A stretch of DNA of 37,353 nucleotides, taken from assembly GCA_018269075.1 (NCBI GenBank), contig JAFDVJ010000014.1, forward strand, positions 76,646 to 113,998. Direction: 5' to 3'. The first letter of the stretch is position 1. The number at the start of each line of letters is the position of its first letter. The DNA comes from Acidobacteriota bacterium. Lineage in GTDB: Bacteria; Acidobacteriota; Blastocatellia; Pyrinomonadales; Pyrinomonadaceae. Positions 25,769 to 33,673 of the stretch are shown here, piece after piece. The translations under genes were made by a program, and so were the position numbers. The notes under the pieces were generated by a model. That model had not been told where the DNA came from. It made no database searches and worked only from the letters and a program-made list of their open reading frames with translations.

Positions 25769-26048
25769 CGCTTTTTTGAGGCTAATTCCCCGTTTTCGCC
25801 GGCCCTGATCCGAATTCTCAATAATCGTTATTTACTTTTCCCGAGCGTTTAAGTTACAATTTCGCAAGCAGTACCGTTCATCCTTTTTTATACAGGCAAT
25901 AAATTTATTATTCTTTTGGAATACTAAAGTATTTTTGTATTCGTTTGTTTCGATGCGGCAGTCCGTCTCCCGGCTAAGGCTGCGCCATATCCCTTTTTTT
26001 GCCCCTGGAGGCAGTAGTTCTGACTTTAAAATTTAGAGGAAAATATAA
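25769..26048. other. AT-rich spacer before the lipoprotein gene
   Basis: No gene is seen. It includes AATACT-AA-AGTATT (25920-25933), a possible operator, and a TTAAAAT about 25 nt before the start, possibly a -10 element. The promoter itself cannot be assigned with confidence. Confidence 0.4.
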
Positions 26049-26759
26049 ATGAAAAAACCACTTTTACTGGTAATTACGATTTCGGCTTTGGGTCTCGTCG
26101 GCTGCGGCGGCGGTGGAAGTACGAATGCCAACACGGCCAAACCGGCCAACTCGGCTCCGGCCAATTCGGCCCCGGCCAACTCGGCTTCGAACACGGCGAC
26201 CGCGCCGAAGAAGGAAGACAAACCGAAGGAAGCGCTCAAGGATGAAAAGAAACCCGAAGGCGTGAAAAACGACAAGAAGATCAAGGACGTTCCGGTTCCG
26301 GAAAGCTGGATTCAGGTTTACGACGAACAGAAAGGCTACGGATTTTCGGTTCCCGAAGGCACGACCGGCGGTCAGCAGACCTCGAACGGCGTCGATGTCT
26401 TCATCGCCCAGACGCCCGCTCCGAACGAAATCTCGATCTTCGTTCTCGCTTACAAAGACCCGAAAAAATCCAAGGACGACTTGCTGATGGACGCGGTCAA
26501 GGTTTTGGAATCGCTCGGCGTGAAAGTGACGCCCGGCGCGCTTAAGGGCGAAAGCGAAGATTACAAGGTCGGCGACGCGACCAGCACGAGCGATAACGGC
26601 GCGAAGGAAAAACAGCGCATTCTCGTCGCGACCGACGTCACCGACAACTACGTGATGATTCTCAGCACGCCCGAAGACAAATTCGCGGCCAACGAGAAGA
26701 CCATCGACGAAATCTGGGGCAGCTTCGAAATGTGGAGCGGCGGCGCCAGCCAGAACTAA
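26049..26759 (+). CDS. lipoprotein of unknown function
   Basis: This 236-residue protein has a lipoprotein signal ending LGLVGC, with C19 as the lipidated residue. It is followed by a low-complexity linker with an NSAPANSAPANSAS repeat and a Lys/Glu-rich stretch (KKEDKPKEALKDEKKPEG). The C-terminal 150 residues form a folded domain beginning ESWIQVYDEQKGYGFSVPEG, with QILV-type strands later (QRILVATDVTDNYVMILSTP). The beginning of that domain resembles proteins that carry a conserved YGFSVPE motif in acidobacterial and myxobacterial lipoproteins, but I do not recognise a named family. A GAGGA lies a few bases before the ATG. A strong terminator follows at 26833. Confidence 0.85.
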   Translation: MKKPLLLVITISALGLVGCGGGGSTNANTAKPANSAPANSAPANSASNTATAPKKEDKPKEALKDEKKPEGVKNDKKIKDVPVPESWIQVYDEQKGYGFSVPEGTTGGQQTSNGVDVFIAQTPAPNEISIFVLAYKDPKKSKDDLLMDAVKVLESLGVKVTPGALKGESEDYKVGDATSTSDNGAKEKQRILVATDVTDNYVMILSTPEDKFAANEKTIDEIWGSFEMWSGGASQN

Positions 26760-26832
26760 CAAGGACGACGGCGAAATTTAACTTTCGCCCCTCCGCGGCC
26801 GGCAGAAAGACCGGTCGGGTTGATCGCTGCAG

Positions 26833-26869
26833 GCATCGGAAACCTCGGTTTCCGATGCTTGTTTTTTTT
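26833..26869 (+). terminator. intrinsic terminator of the lipoprotein gene
   Basis: GCATCGGAAACC and its exact complement GGTTTCCGATGC flank a two-base centre, giving an 11-bp stem with a four-base loop. It is followed by TTG and eight T residues. It lies about 75 nt after the stop. Confidence 0.93.
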
Positions 26870-26997
26870 GAATTGGCTTTTTTTTCGATTAGGAAAGGCT
26901 CGAATAATTGTGCGTCGGCATTTTCGGCTCGCCCCTTTAATTGCTGCAATCAGCCAAGTTGTTTAATTATCAAGCAATCCGGCATCGCCCATCCGAC

Positions 26998-27186
26998 ATC
27001 ATTACTGTTAAAAAGATCGGCAATTCAGATTTTTGTTTGTTTAATAGGACGCGGACAAACGCGGATTCGGCGGATTTTCGCGGATAACTTTAAAATAAAT
27101 CCGCGTTCATCCGCTGAATCCGCGTTCATCCGCGTCCTATTAACCCAATTATTCAAACCTCATTCAATCCTTTTAACAGTAATGAT
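26998..27186. mobile_element. MITE-like element with terminal inverted repeats and flanking direct repeat
   Basis: Both ends carry a 16-bp perfect inverted repeat, ATCATTACTGTTAAAA at the left and its complement at the right. The flanking bases are a direct repeat, CCGAC on each side; reading wider, ATCCGACATC is duplicated on both sides. The element is 189 bp and encodes nothing. Inside it a second palindrome (27041-27143) starts and ends with a 15-bp perfect inverted repeat. The structure is that of a non-autonomous transposable element with a 5-bp target duplication. Confidence 0.72.
27041..27143. repeat. inner palindrome of CGCGGAT-type units within the MITE-like element
   Basis: Ends TTAATAGGACGCGGA and TCCGCGTCCTATTAA are perfect complements. 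Between them the arms keep repeating GCGGAT and ATCCGC motifs, so the full length could fold into a single long hairpin around ACTTTAAAATAA. Confidence 0.85.
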
Positions 27187-27320
27187 CCGACATCCGAAAT
27201 CGGTATCAATACTTACGGAAATTGAGTAATATTACCGATGTGCGGGCCCTTATCTTCCGTTAAAATACATTCTATCGGTAACACTTCGAATCTTGAAATA
27301 TCGCAAGCCACCCCCGGAAA

Positions 27321-27377
27321 AAGGAAACGAAACGCAAAATCGACGTTATTGGCTGACCGCGTTTCGTTTCTTTTTTT
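27321..27377 (+). terminator. orphan intrinsic terminator or attenuator
   Basis: GAAACGAAACGC (27324-27335) and GCGTTTCGTTTC (27359-27370) form a perfect 12-bp stem with a 23-nt loop, followed by seven T residues. No gene lies upstream of it except the lipoprotein, which already has its own terminator. It may end a short non-coding RNA or attenuate the peptidase gene downstream. Confidence 0.6.
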
Positions 27378-27503
27378 ATTTCTGACGGACTTCCTCAAAT
27401 GAACTCCAACCGGCCGCGCAATTCGTTGAAACAGCCGGTTTGTGATAATCTTTTTGTGCAGTTCAAACAAACTTTCAACCAGACAGATTTTTCAGGGTTC
27501 ACT

Positions 27504-28997
27504 ATGCTTGCATCCATTCTGCTTCCGTTTCTTTTTCTGTTCCAGACACCGACGATGCCGACGCCCGCGCCGTCGCCGGCGGCTTCGCCGAAGCCCGCCG
27601 AAACTCCGGCCGTCCGCGAAGAACCGCCGGTCGTCACCAAACACACGATCACCGTCAAGGGCAAAACCTTGAGCTACACCGCGACGACCGGCTATCTGCC
27701 GATCAAAAACGCGCAGACCGGCGAGATCGAGGCCCGCATCTTCTTTATGGCCTACACGCTCGATAATCCGCCCGCCAACCGGCCGCTGATGTTCTCGTTT
27801 AACGGCGGCCCGGGCTCGGCGAGCGTCTGGCTTCACCTCGGCGCGCTCGGGCCGAAACGCGTCCGGATGCTCGACGACGGGATGATGCCGCCGCCGCCCT
27901 ATCAGCTCGAAGACAATCAGGAAACCTGGCTGACCGACACCGATCTCGTCTTTATCGATCCGGTCGGAACGGGCTATTCGCGGGCCGCCAAACCGGAGCT
28001 CGGCCAGAAATTTTTCGGCCTGCAGGGCGACATCGAATCGGTCGGCGAGTTTATCCGGCTCTATCTCGGCCGCGCCGAGCGCTGGTCGTCGCCGCTCTTT
28101 CTCGTCGGCGAAAGCTACGGGACGACGCGCGCCTCCGGGCTTTCCAACTATCTGTTCGAAAAAGGCATCGGGCTCAACGGCATCCTGCTGATCTCGACGG
28201 TGATGAATTTTCAGACGATCCGCTTCGCCGACAACAACGACCTGCCGCTCGTCCTGATCCTGCCGTCCTACGCGACGACCGCGTGGTATCACAAACGGCT
28301 CGCGCCCGAGCTGCAGGCGAAAACCGTCAAACAGATCGCCGCCGAGGCGGAAAAATTCGCGATTGACGAATACCAGCCCGCGCTGATGCGGATCGGCACC
28401 CTGTCCGAAATCGAAAAAGACGCGCTCGCCGCCAAATTCAGCCGGTTCACGGGTCTCGCCAAACAGTTCGTCCGCGACCACGATTTCCGGATCGAGCTCG
28501 GCGAGTTTATGAAGGAGCTGAAACGCGACGAACGGCGCACCGTCGGCCGGCTCGACAGCCGTTTTCTCGGCATCGACCTCGACAACGACCCGAGTATGAG
28601 CGCGATCCGCCCGCCCTACACGGCCGCCTTCAACGATTACGTCCGCCGCGATCTCGGCTTTAAATCCGATCTCGAATATTACATCCTCGGCGGCGGCGTC
28701 GGCCGCTGGAATTACGGTTCTGACAATTCATACGCCGACACGAGCCGCGGGCTCAAACAGGCGATGGCGAAAAATCCGTATATGAAGATCTTTTTCGCCA
28801 ACGGCTACTACGATATGGCGACGCCCTTCGCGGCGACCGAATACACGGTCTCCGCGCTCAGCCTCGACCCGCAGCTGATGAAGAACATCACGTTCACCTA
28901 CTACGAGGCGGGACATATGATGTACATCGAAAAAACGTCGCTCCAGAAACTGAAGGAGGACGCCGTCAATTTTATGCGGTCCGCGCAGGCGATATAA
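27504..28997 (+). CDS. serine carboxypeptidase-like peptidase, family S10
   Basis: This 497-residue protein has a signal peptide (MLASILLPFLFLFQ) and a Pro/Ala-rich linker, then an S10 peptidase domain. The oxyanion region is FNGGPGSASVWLH, the catalytic serine is S204 in VGESYGT, the aspartate is D437 in NGYYDMATPF, and the histidine is H471 in EAGHMMYIE. The triad order is that of serine carboxypeptidases, and the length is normal. It probably trims C-terminal residues from peptides outside the cytoplasm. The start at 27504 is chosen because the signal peptide begins there; an upstream in-frame ATG at 27399 would add a non-signal extension. Confidence 0.93.
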   Translation: MLASILLPFLFLFQTPTMPTPAPSPAASPKPAETPAVREEPPVVTKHTITVKGKTLSYTATTGYLPIKNAQTGEIEARIFFMAYTLDNPPANRPLMFSFNGGPGSASVWLHLGALGPKRVRMLDDGMMPPPPYQLEDNQETWLTDTDLVFIDPVGTGYSRAAKPELGQKFFGLQGDIESVGEFIRLYLGRAERWSSPLFLVGESYGTTRASGLSNYLFEKGIGLNGILLISTVMNFQTIRFADNNDLPLVLILPSYATTAWYHKRLAPELQAKTVKQIAAEAEKFAIDEYQPALMRIGTLSEIEKDALAAKFSRFTGLAKQFVRDHDFRIELGEFMKELKRDERRTVGRLDSRFLGIDLDNDPSMSAIRPPYTAAFNDYVRRDLGFKSDLEYYILGGGVGRWNYGSDNSYADTSRGLKQAMAKNPYMKIFFANGYYDMATPFAATEYTVSALSLDPQLMKNITFTYYEAGHMMYIEKTSLQKLKEDAVNFMRSAQAI

Positions 28998-29057
28998 GCC
29001 GTCGAGATTATTTTTACGGGCGGGCCGATCGTCCGTCCGATTTTTTTGGAGAGAAAT

Positions 29058-29513
29058 ATGAAAATCACGAAAATAATAGTGTTAACGGCGCTCATCCTGT
29101 CGCTGAGCGCGGCCGCCGTCGCCCAGAAAAAGGCGGCCGACTACAAGATCACCAACGTCAGGATCGTCCCCTTCGACGGCGCGACCGGCGAATTCGGGGA
29201 GGAGATCAAACCGGGCGGCGACCGCTCGTTCTTCAACGATCTGTCGATCTCGCTTTTCGTGGCGGTCGAGATTTCCGGCGAAAAAGGCACCTTCGAAGCC
29301 GGCCGCAAAGCGGAAATCACCGTGACGGAAGGCAAAAAACTGAAGACCAAAAAGCTCGAACAGGTCGGTCTGATCGGCGAGGGCGGCAAATTCTACATCC
29401 CGGTCTGGCTCGATTCGGCGATGTGTTCGGACGTCAAAATCACGGCCCGCCTCGTCGGCCAGAAAACGCCGTCATCGGTTACGCGAACGGTCCCGTTCCT
29501 GTGCGGAGAATGA
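29058..29513 (+). CDS. small secreted protein of unknown function
   Basis: This 151-residue protein has a signal peptide (MKITKIIVLTALILSLSAAAVAQ) and a mainly beta-stranded mature part (ITNVRIVPFDGATG, ISLFVAVEISGEKG, KAEITVTEGKKL, VKITARLVGQ). It has only two cysteines, C128 and C149, which could form a disulfide. A GGAGAG precedes the ATG at 29058, which decides the start over an in-frame TTG 12 nt upstream. It may be co-transcribed with the peptidase gene, whose stop lies 60 nt upstream. No family is recognised. Confidence 0.78.
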   Translation: MKITKIIVLTALILSLSAAAVAQKKAADYKITNVRIVPFDGATGEFGEEIKPGGDRSFFNDLSISLFVAVEISGEKGTFEAGRKAEITVTEGKKLKTKKLEQVGLIGEGGKFYIPVWLDSAMCSDVKITARLVGQKTPSSVTRTVPFLCGE

Positions 29514-29517
29514 TGAC

Positions 29518-29550
29518 GATTTCGGATTTCGGATTTCGGATTTCGGATTG
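29518..29550. repeat. heptanucleotide array (GATTTCG)
   Basis: Four perfect GATTTCG units plus a partial one begin 4 nt after the stop codon of the secreted-protein gene. The hairpin GGGCCGTC-GTTTT-GACGGCCC (29551-29571) follows directly; it lacks a T-run but could serve as a weak bidirectional terminator. Confidence 0.88.
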
Positions 29551-29603
29551 GGGCCGTCGTTTTGACGGCCCTCGGTTTGATCGGAAGGCAGCCGGAATTT
29601 CGG

Positions 29604-30077
29604 TCAACGGGCGGCCGGTTTCTGAAGTTCCTCGATGTATTGCTTGAGCCGCCGGAGGGCGGCCTTTTGTTTTTCGTTGAGCGCCGAAATTTCGGCGTCG
29701 TCGAAGGCCGTGGCCTCGACCCGGTAATCGACGCCGCGGTCGCCGATGACGAGCGACGTGTAAACGCCGTCATAAATATGCAGACCCGGAACGGTGCGGG
29801 TCGCCGTCCCTGCAAGCTTTAGTTCGCGGACGAGGCGGCCGAGCTTCCTGAGTTCGCCGGCGCTGATTTTGATCTTTTTGTTTTTCAGTTTTCCGCCCTG
29901 TGTCTCGAACCGCGTGAAATTCCCTCCGCTGTCGATCGTGTAACCGCGGTTGAGGCCTGCGAAACCGCCGGTTTCCGAAAAGGAAATCGACCAATCGCCG
30001 GTCTGGGCCGTCCCCGCCGTGGCAAGCGCCGTCGTCATCATCATCATAAAAAGGCCGTAAAATAATATCTTTTTCAT
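29604..30077 (-). CDS. small secreted protein of unknown function
   Basis: This 157-residue protein has a signal peptide (MKKILFYGLFMMMMTTALATAG). The mature part has a beta-rich front (DWSISFSETGGFAGLNRGYTIDSGGNFTRFETQGG), then a basic stretch, a second strand-rich segment and a Lys/Gln-rich helical tail. The start at 30077 is chosen because AGGGGAAG lies 8 nt upstream and the signal peptide begins there; an in-frame ATG at 30155 has neither. It lies 117 nt downstream of the DUF3574 gene on the same strand. No domain is recognised. Confidence 0.75.
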   Translation of the reverse strand: MKKILFYGLFMMMMTTALATAGTAQTGDWSISFSETGGFAGLNRGYTIDSGGNFTRFETQGGKLKNKKIKISAGELRKLGRLVRELKLAGTATRTVPGLHIYDGVYTSLVIGDRGVDYRVEATAFDDAEISALNEKQKAALRRLKQYIEELQKPAAR

Positions 30078-30194
30078 ATAAACTTCCCCTGAAATTATTC
30101 GCGCGCTTTGAAAGCCGCGCCTTATCAGAACGGACTTCGGCGGCCCGGCTTGCAAATCCGGCGGGTCGAAGCGGGAGAAAAAAGAGTCGGAAAT

Positions 30195-30677
30195 TCAGAA
30201 ATCGACGGTCACGGCCTTCGTGAAATCGAGCCGCAGAACCGATTCCTGCCGAAAGCGTTTTTTGTATTCGGCGCGGATTTCGTCGATCTTGCGGCCGGCC
30301 TCGCGGCGGGCGGCCTTCGGGTACAGAAAAACGATCACGCGGCTCGGTTCCCGTACGATCCGGCCGGTTGCGTCGCGGTACTGGCCGAAGCCGTCGAGAA
30401 CCGTGAAACCGTCCGGAAACCGCGGCGTGACCGTTTCTTCGAGAAACCGGTTCCAATCCGCGTCCGCGACCTTTCCGCCGCCCGCGATGTCGGTGCCGAA
30501 ATAAAGCTCGGTCCGATAGAATTTATCGGCCGCGTAAATCGGCACCGGAGTTTTACGGATTCCGGAGTCCGAAAAGGCCGGAACGGGGCGGTTCGAGTTG
30601 ACCGTCGCCGCGCCGGTCTCCGCCGCCAGCAGAAAGCCGATCATCATAATCGGCAGGATTATCAGGTATTTATTCAT
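30195..30677 (-). CDS. DUF3574-domain secreted protein
   Basis: This 160-residue protein has a signal peptide (MNKYLIILPIMMIGFLLAAETGA) and then a DUF3574-like domain: TELYFGTDIAGGGKV, DWNRFLEETVTPRFPDGFTVLDG, YRDATGRIVREPSRVIVFLYP. Its ATG overlaps the stop of the MogA/MoaB-family gene (ATGAATAA), so the two are translationally coupled. DUF3574 proteins have no established function. Coupling to a molybdenum-cofactor gene is an inference from position only. Confidence 0.83.
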   Translation of the reverse strand: MNKYLIILPIMMIGFLLAAETGAATVNSNRPVPAFSDSGIRKTPVPIYAADKFYRTELYFGTDIAGGGKVADADWNRFLEETVTPRFPDGFTVLDGFGQYRDATGRIVREPSRVIVFLYPKAARREAGRKIDEIRAEYKKRFRQESVLRLDFTKAVTVDF

Positions 30678-31158
30678 CGTGTCGGGTGTCGCCGCGCAGC
30701 AGTTTGACGGCGTGATCGAGAACCGGTCTGACGACCTCGAAACATTCGCGGACGCCCTTCGGCGAACCGGGCAGATTGACGATTAGCGTGCCGTTGCGGA
30801 TGCCGCAGACGCCGCGCGAGAGCATCGCCAGCGGCGTGATCCGGCTCGTTTCGCGGCGCATCGCCTCGGCCAGCCCCGGCGCTTCCTTTTCGATCACCGC
30901 GCGCGTCGCCTCGGGCGTGTTGTCGCGCGCGGCGAAACCGGTTCCGCCGGTCGTCACGATCAGCTCGACGTCAGGGCGCTCGGTCAGCACGTAGAGCGTC
31001 TGCCGGAGATCGTCGAAATCGTCCGAGACGATCAGCCGGTCGACGATTTCGGCGCCGAATTGTTCGAGTAATTCGGCAAGCGTCCGGCCGGAAAGATCGT
31101 CGTCCGCGCGGCGCGTGTCGCTGACCGTCACGGCGACGGCTTTGATATTGCTTTGCAT
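30670..31158 (-). CDS. MogA/MoaB-family molybdenum cofactor protein
   Basis: This 162-residue protein has the MoCF_biosynth fold signatures: AVTVSDTRRADDDLSG (substrate-binding start), the glycine-rich VTTGGTG loop near residue 75, TPEATRAVIEKEAPG, and NLPGSPKGVRE near the end. Family members adenylate molybdopterin (MogA) or have a MoaB-type role in cofactor synthesis; the length is closer to MoaB. No other moa or moe genes lie in the window. The stop overlaps the start of the DUF3574 gene, and the 88-residue gene ends 3 nt upstream, so the three form an operon. Confidence 0.93.
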   Translation of the reverse strand: MQSNIKAVAVTVSDTRRADDDLSGRTLAELLEQFGAEIVDRLIVSDDFDDLRQTLYVLTERPDVELIVTTGGTGFAARDNTPEATRAVIEKEAPGLAEAMRRETSRITPLAMLSRGVCGIRNGTLIVNLPGSPKGVRECFEVVRPVLDHAVKLLRGDTRHDE

Positions 31159-31161
31159 AAT

Positions 31162-31428
31162 TCAACCGACGAGCTCCGACGAAAATTCGAGAATCTGGTA
31201 GCGCGAGCCGTCGCCGTTGCCGGATCGCCAGCCGTCGCCGTAAAGGTAGCGGAGAACCGCCTCTTTGCCGGTTTCGTTCAGACGGCCGTCGGTCAGCCAT
31301 TCCGGGGCGGCGTCGAGACTGTAGTCCCGGACGACGGAGTTATCGGGATTGAAGACGTAATCGCCGACGAAATCGTCGTAGAAAGCCAGCGTATCGCGAA
31401 TCGTCACTTTGATCTTTTTTTCGTCCAT
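31162..31428 (-). CDS. small acidic protein of unknown function
   Basis: This 88-residue soluble protein is acidic and has a mixed alpha/beta pattern (KKIKVTIRDTLAFYDDFVGDY at the front, WLTDGRLNETGKEAVLRYLYG in the middle). No domain is recognised. It ends 3 nt before the MogA/MoaB-family start, and its place at the head of that operon makes a real gene likely. The start at 31428 follows a spaced AT-rich leader without a clear ribosome binding site. Confidence 0.66.
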   Translation of the reverse strand: MDEKKIKVTIRDTLAFYDDFVGDYVFNPDNSVVRDYSLDAAPEWLTDGRLNETGKEAVLRYLYGDGWRSGNGDGSRYQILEFSSELVG

Positions 31429-31525
31429 CGCGTAATTTTAATCAAAATCCGAACCGGAAGGCAAAATTACGCGCCCGGCGGCCGGTTTCGAAATTAAATT
31501 AATGATCGTGGTGGTTGAAAGGCTC

Positions 31526-32458
31526 TCAGGCCTGCGTCGCCTCGACCTCTTCGGCGGCGGCCTTTTTGCGGCTGTCGATAATGCTCATAACGACTCCGCC
31601 GACGACGAGCAGCATCCCGGCGAGGGTCGCCGCCGTCTGCGGTTCGCCGAACGCCAGCCAGCCGATCGAAAGGCCGTAGATCAGGCCGGTGTAAAGGATG
31701 ATCGCGACGCTCGCCGCCTTTTCGCGCTGGAGCGCGTCGGTCAGAAAGATCTGGCCGAGCTGCGAGAAAATGCCGATCAGCAGCAGATAAAACCAGTCCG
31801 AGCCGGCCGGCGTGCGCCATTCGAAAAGCCCGAACCGATCGCCGAAAAACAGCCCCGGCAACGAAAAAAAGCCGCCGGCGATCATTCCGACCAGTTGAAA
31901 ATGAAAGACGACCGTCAGCGGATGCTCCTTTTCCTTGAGGCTGCGGACGAGATTATAGGCCATTCCGGAACCGAAGGCCGAAACGATCCCGAGCGTCAGG
32001 TAAAAGGCCGAGATCCGCGAATCGAATTCGTCGATCAGCAGCACGCCGGCGAAGGCGATCGCGTAAAAGAGCCACTGGCGCAGCCGGACGCTTTCCTTGA
32101 GCAGAAAAATCGCGATCACGCTCGTGAAGATCGGCGACAGATACTGGATCGTCATCGCCGAGGCGAGCGGGATGTTCTGAACCGTCAGAAAAAAGCAGAA
32201 GAGCGCCGTCGTTCCGAAAAAACCGCGCAGGAAAAGCAGCGTCCGGTTCGACCCGCGAACGTCGGCGCGGGCCCGCCGGAGTCCGTAATAGCAGAACGCG
32301 ACGCCGACCAGACAGCGAAAAAAGACCACTTCCATCGCCGGCAGATGTCCGACGACTTTGACGCAGACGTTGGCCATCGCGAAGAAAAAGGTCGAGAGAA
32401 ACATCGACCGGACGCCGCGGCTGACAAATTCTTTTTTGGAATTGATCGAATTTTCCAA
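31526..32458 (-). CDS. EamA/DMT-family transporter
   Basis: This 310-residue protein has ten predicted transmembrane helices in two EamA repeats, with a typical RGFFGTTALFCFFLTVQNIPLASAMTI (first repeat) and GQIFLTDALQREKAASVAIILYTGL (second repeat). The pattern is that of drug/metabolite exporters; the substrate is unknown. The coordinates take a TTG start at 32458. An ATG at 32404 would also be possible and would remove 18 residues before the first helix. The promoter of the divergent glycosyltransferase overlaps the TTG start, which weakens that choice. Confidence 0.88.
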   Translation of the reverse strand: MENSINSKKEFVSRGVRSMFLSTFFFAMANVCVKVVGHLPAMEVVFFRCLVGVAFCYYGLRRARADVRGSNRTLLFLRGFFGTTALFCFFLTVQNIPLASAMTIQYLSPIFTSVIAIFLLKESVRLRQWLFYAIAFAGVLLIDEFDSRISAFYLTLGIVSAFGSGMAYNLVRSLKEKEHPLTVVFHFQLVGMIAGGFFSLPGLFFGDRFGLFEWRTPAGSDWFYLLLIGIFSQLGQIFLTDALQREKAASVAIILYTGLIYGLSIGWLAFGEPQTAATLAGMLLVVGGVVMSIIDSRKKAAAEEVEATQA

Positions 32459-32469
32459 GATAATATACT
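32442..32469 (+). promoter_or_regulatory. candidate promoter of the glycosyltransferase gene
   Basis: TTGATC (32442-32447) and TATACT (32464-32469) are separated by 16 bp. The predicted leader is about 35 nt. The -35 element lies within the DMT coding region if that gene starts at its TTG codon. Confidence 0.45.
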
Positions 32470-32511
32470 ATCATTCAAACGGAAACACTTGAATCACCGG
32501 ACGGGCCAAAT

Positions 32512-33642
32512 ATGTTCAAAAAAATCCTGATTTTATCGGCGGCGGTCGGCGCCGGCCACCTGCGGGCGGCCGAAGCTCTGGAAAAAGCGTTTCGCGAGAC
32601 CGAAGCGGCGGCCGAGATCAAAAACATCGACGTGCTCAACTACACGAACCCGCTTTTCCGGCGGCTTTACGGCAAGGCCTATCTCGATATGGTCAACTCG
32701 ATGCCCGAAGTCCTCGGCTGGATGTACGATTCGCTCGACAAGCCGTGGGAAAACGAGCGGCGGCGGCTCGCGCTCGACCGGCTCAACACGCAGCCGTTCA
32801 TCAATCTGCTGAAAAGCGAAAAACCCGATCTCGCCGTCTGCACGCATTTTCTGCCGGCCGAGATCATCTCGTGGCTGAAGGCGAAGAAAAAAGTCGATTT
32901 CCCGCAGACGATCGTCGTCACCGACTTCGACGCCCACGCGATGTGGCTCTGTCACAATTACGAGCAGTATTTCGTCGCGCTCGACGAAACGAAGGTCCAT
33001 CTCGCGAAGATCGGCATACCGGCCGAGAAGATCACCGTCACCGGCATTCCGATCGATCCGGTCTTCTCGGTCGAAAAGGACAAAACGGCGATGCGCGAAA
33101 AATTCGGGCTCGCTCCCGATAAGCTGACGATTCTCGTCTCGGCCGGCGGTTTCGGCGTCGGCAACGTCGAGCATCTGCTCGAAGCGCTGAGCGAGCTGCG
33201 GACGCCCGCGCAGATCGTCGCGATCTGCGGACGCAACGAGGAACTGAAAACCAAGCTCGAACGGCTCGCCGCCGACAGGCTCGACAACGAGCGCGTCCGG
33301 TTTCACCCGATCGGATTCACGCGCGAGATGGACGAATATATGTCGGCCGCCGACCTGATCGTCGGCAAACCCGGCGGCCTGACGACCTCGGAAGCGCTCG
33401 CCAAGGGGCTGATCTTCGTCGTCGTCAATCCGATTCCCGGCCAGGAAGAGCGAAATTCCGATCATCTGCTCGAAAAGGGCTGCGCGATCCGCTGCAACAA
33501 TCTGCCGGTGCTCGCCTACAAGATCGATACGCTCGTCGCCGACGCGGCGCGGTTCGAAGCGATGCGCGAAAACGTCCGGAATTTCGCGCGGCCGCGCGCC
33601 GCTTTCGCGATTCTCGACCGGTTAAAGGAGCTCGAACGCTGA
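32512..33642 (+). CDS. GT28-type glycosyltransferase, MGDG-synthase/MurG-like
   Basis: This 376-residue GT-B enzyme begins KKILILSAAVGAGHLRAA, the GxGH-type acceptor loop of MGDG synthases and MurG-like proteins. Its C-terminal half has ILVSAGGFGVGNVEHLLEAL and VGKPGGLTTSEALAKGL with the donor-binding EX7E-type region NPIPGQEERNSD. The best match by motif is monogalactosyl/diglucosyl-diacylglycerol synthase. It probably makes a membrane glycolipid or a related conjugate. The phosphotransferase gene follows 31 nt downstream. No ribosome binding site is apparent at the ATG. Confidence 0.88.
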   Translation: MFKKILILSAAVGAGHLRAAEALEKAFRETEAAAEIKNIDVLNYTNPLFRRLYGKAYLDMVNSMPEVLGWMYDSLDKPWENERRRLALDRLNTQPFINLLKSEKPDLAVCTHFLPAEIISWLKAKKKVDFPQTIVVTDFDAHAMWLCHNYEQYFVALDETKVHLAKIGIPAEKITVTGIPIDPVFSVEKDKTAMREKFGLAPDKLTILVSAGGFGVGNVEHLLEALSELRTPAQIVAICGRNEELKTKLERLAADRLDNERVRFHPIGFTREMDEYMSAADLIVGKPGGLTTSEALAKGLIFVVVNPIPGQEERNSDHLLEKGCAIRCNNLPVLAYKIDTLVADAARFEAMRENVRNFARPRAAFAILDRLKELER

Positions 33643-33673
33643 TCGAAAGCTCCGATTCACCTTTCAAAATACT

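Larger units (their letters stand above)
26870..27503. other. intergenic region with a MITE-like element and an orphan terminator
   Basis: No gene is seen in these 634 bp. The region holds the MITE-like element at 26998-27186, then the inverted repeat TTACCGAT (27232-27239) and ATCGGTAA (27275-27282), then a terminator at 27321-27377. The terminator belongs to no visible gene. Confidence 0.6.
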
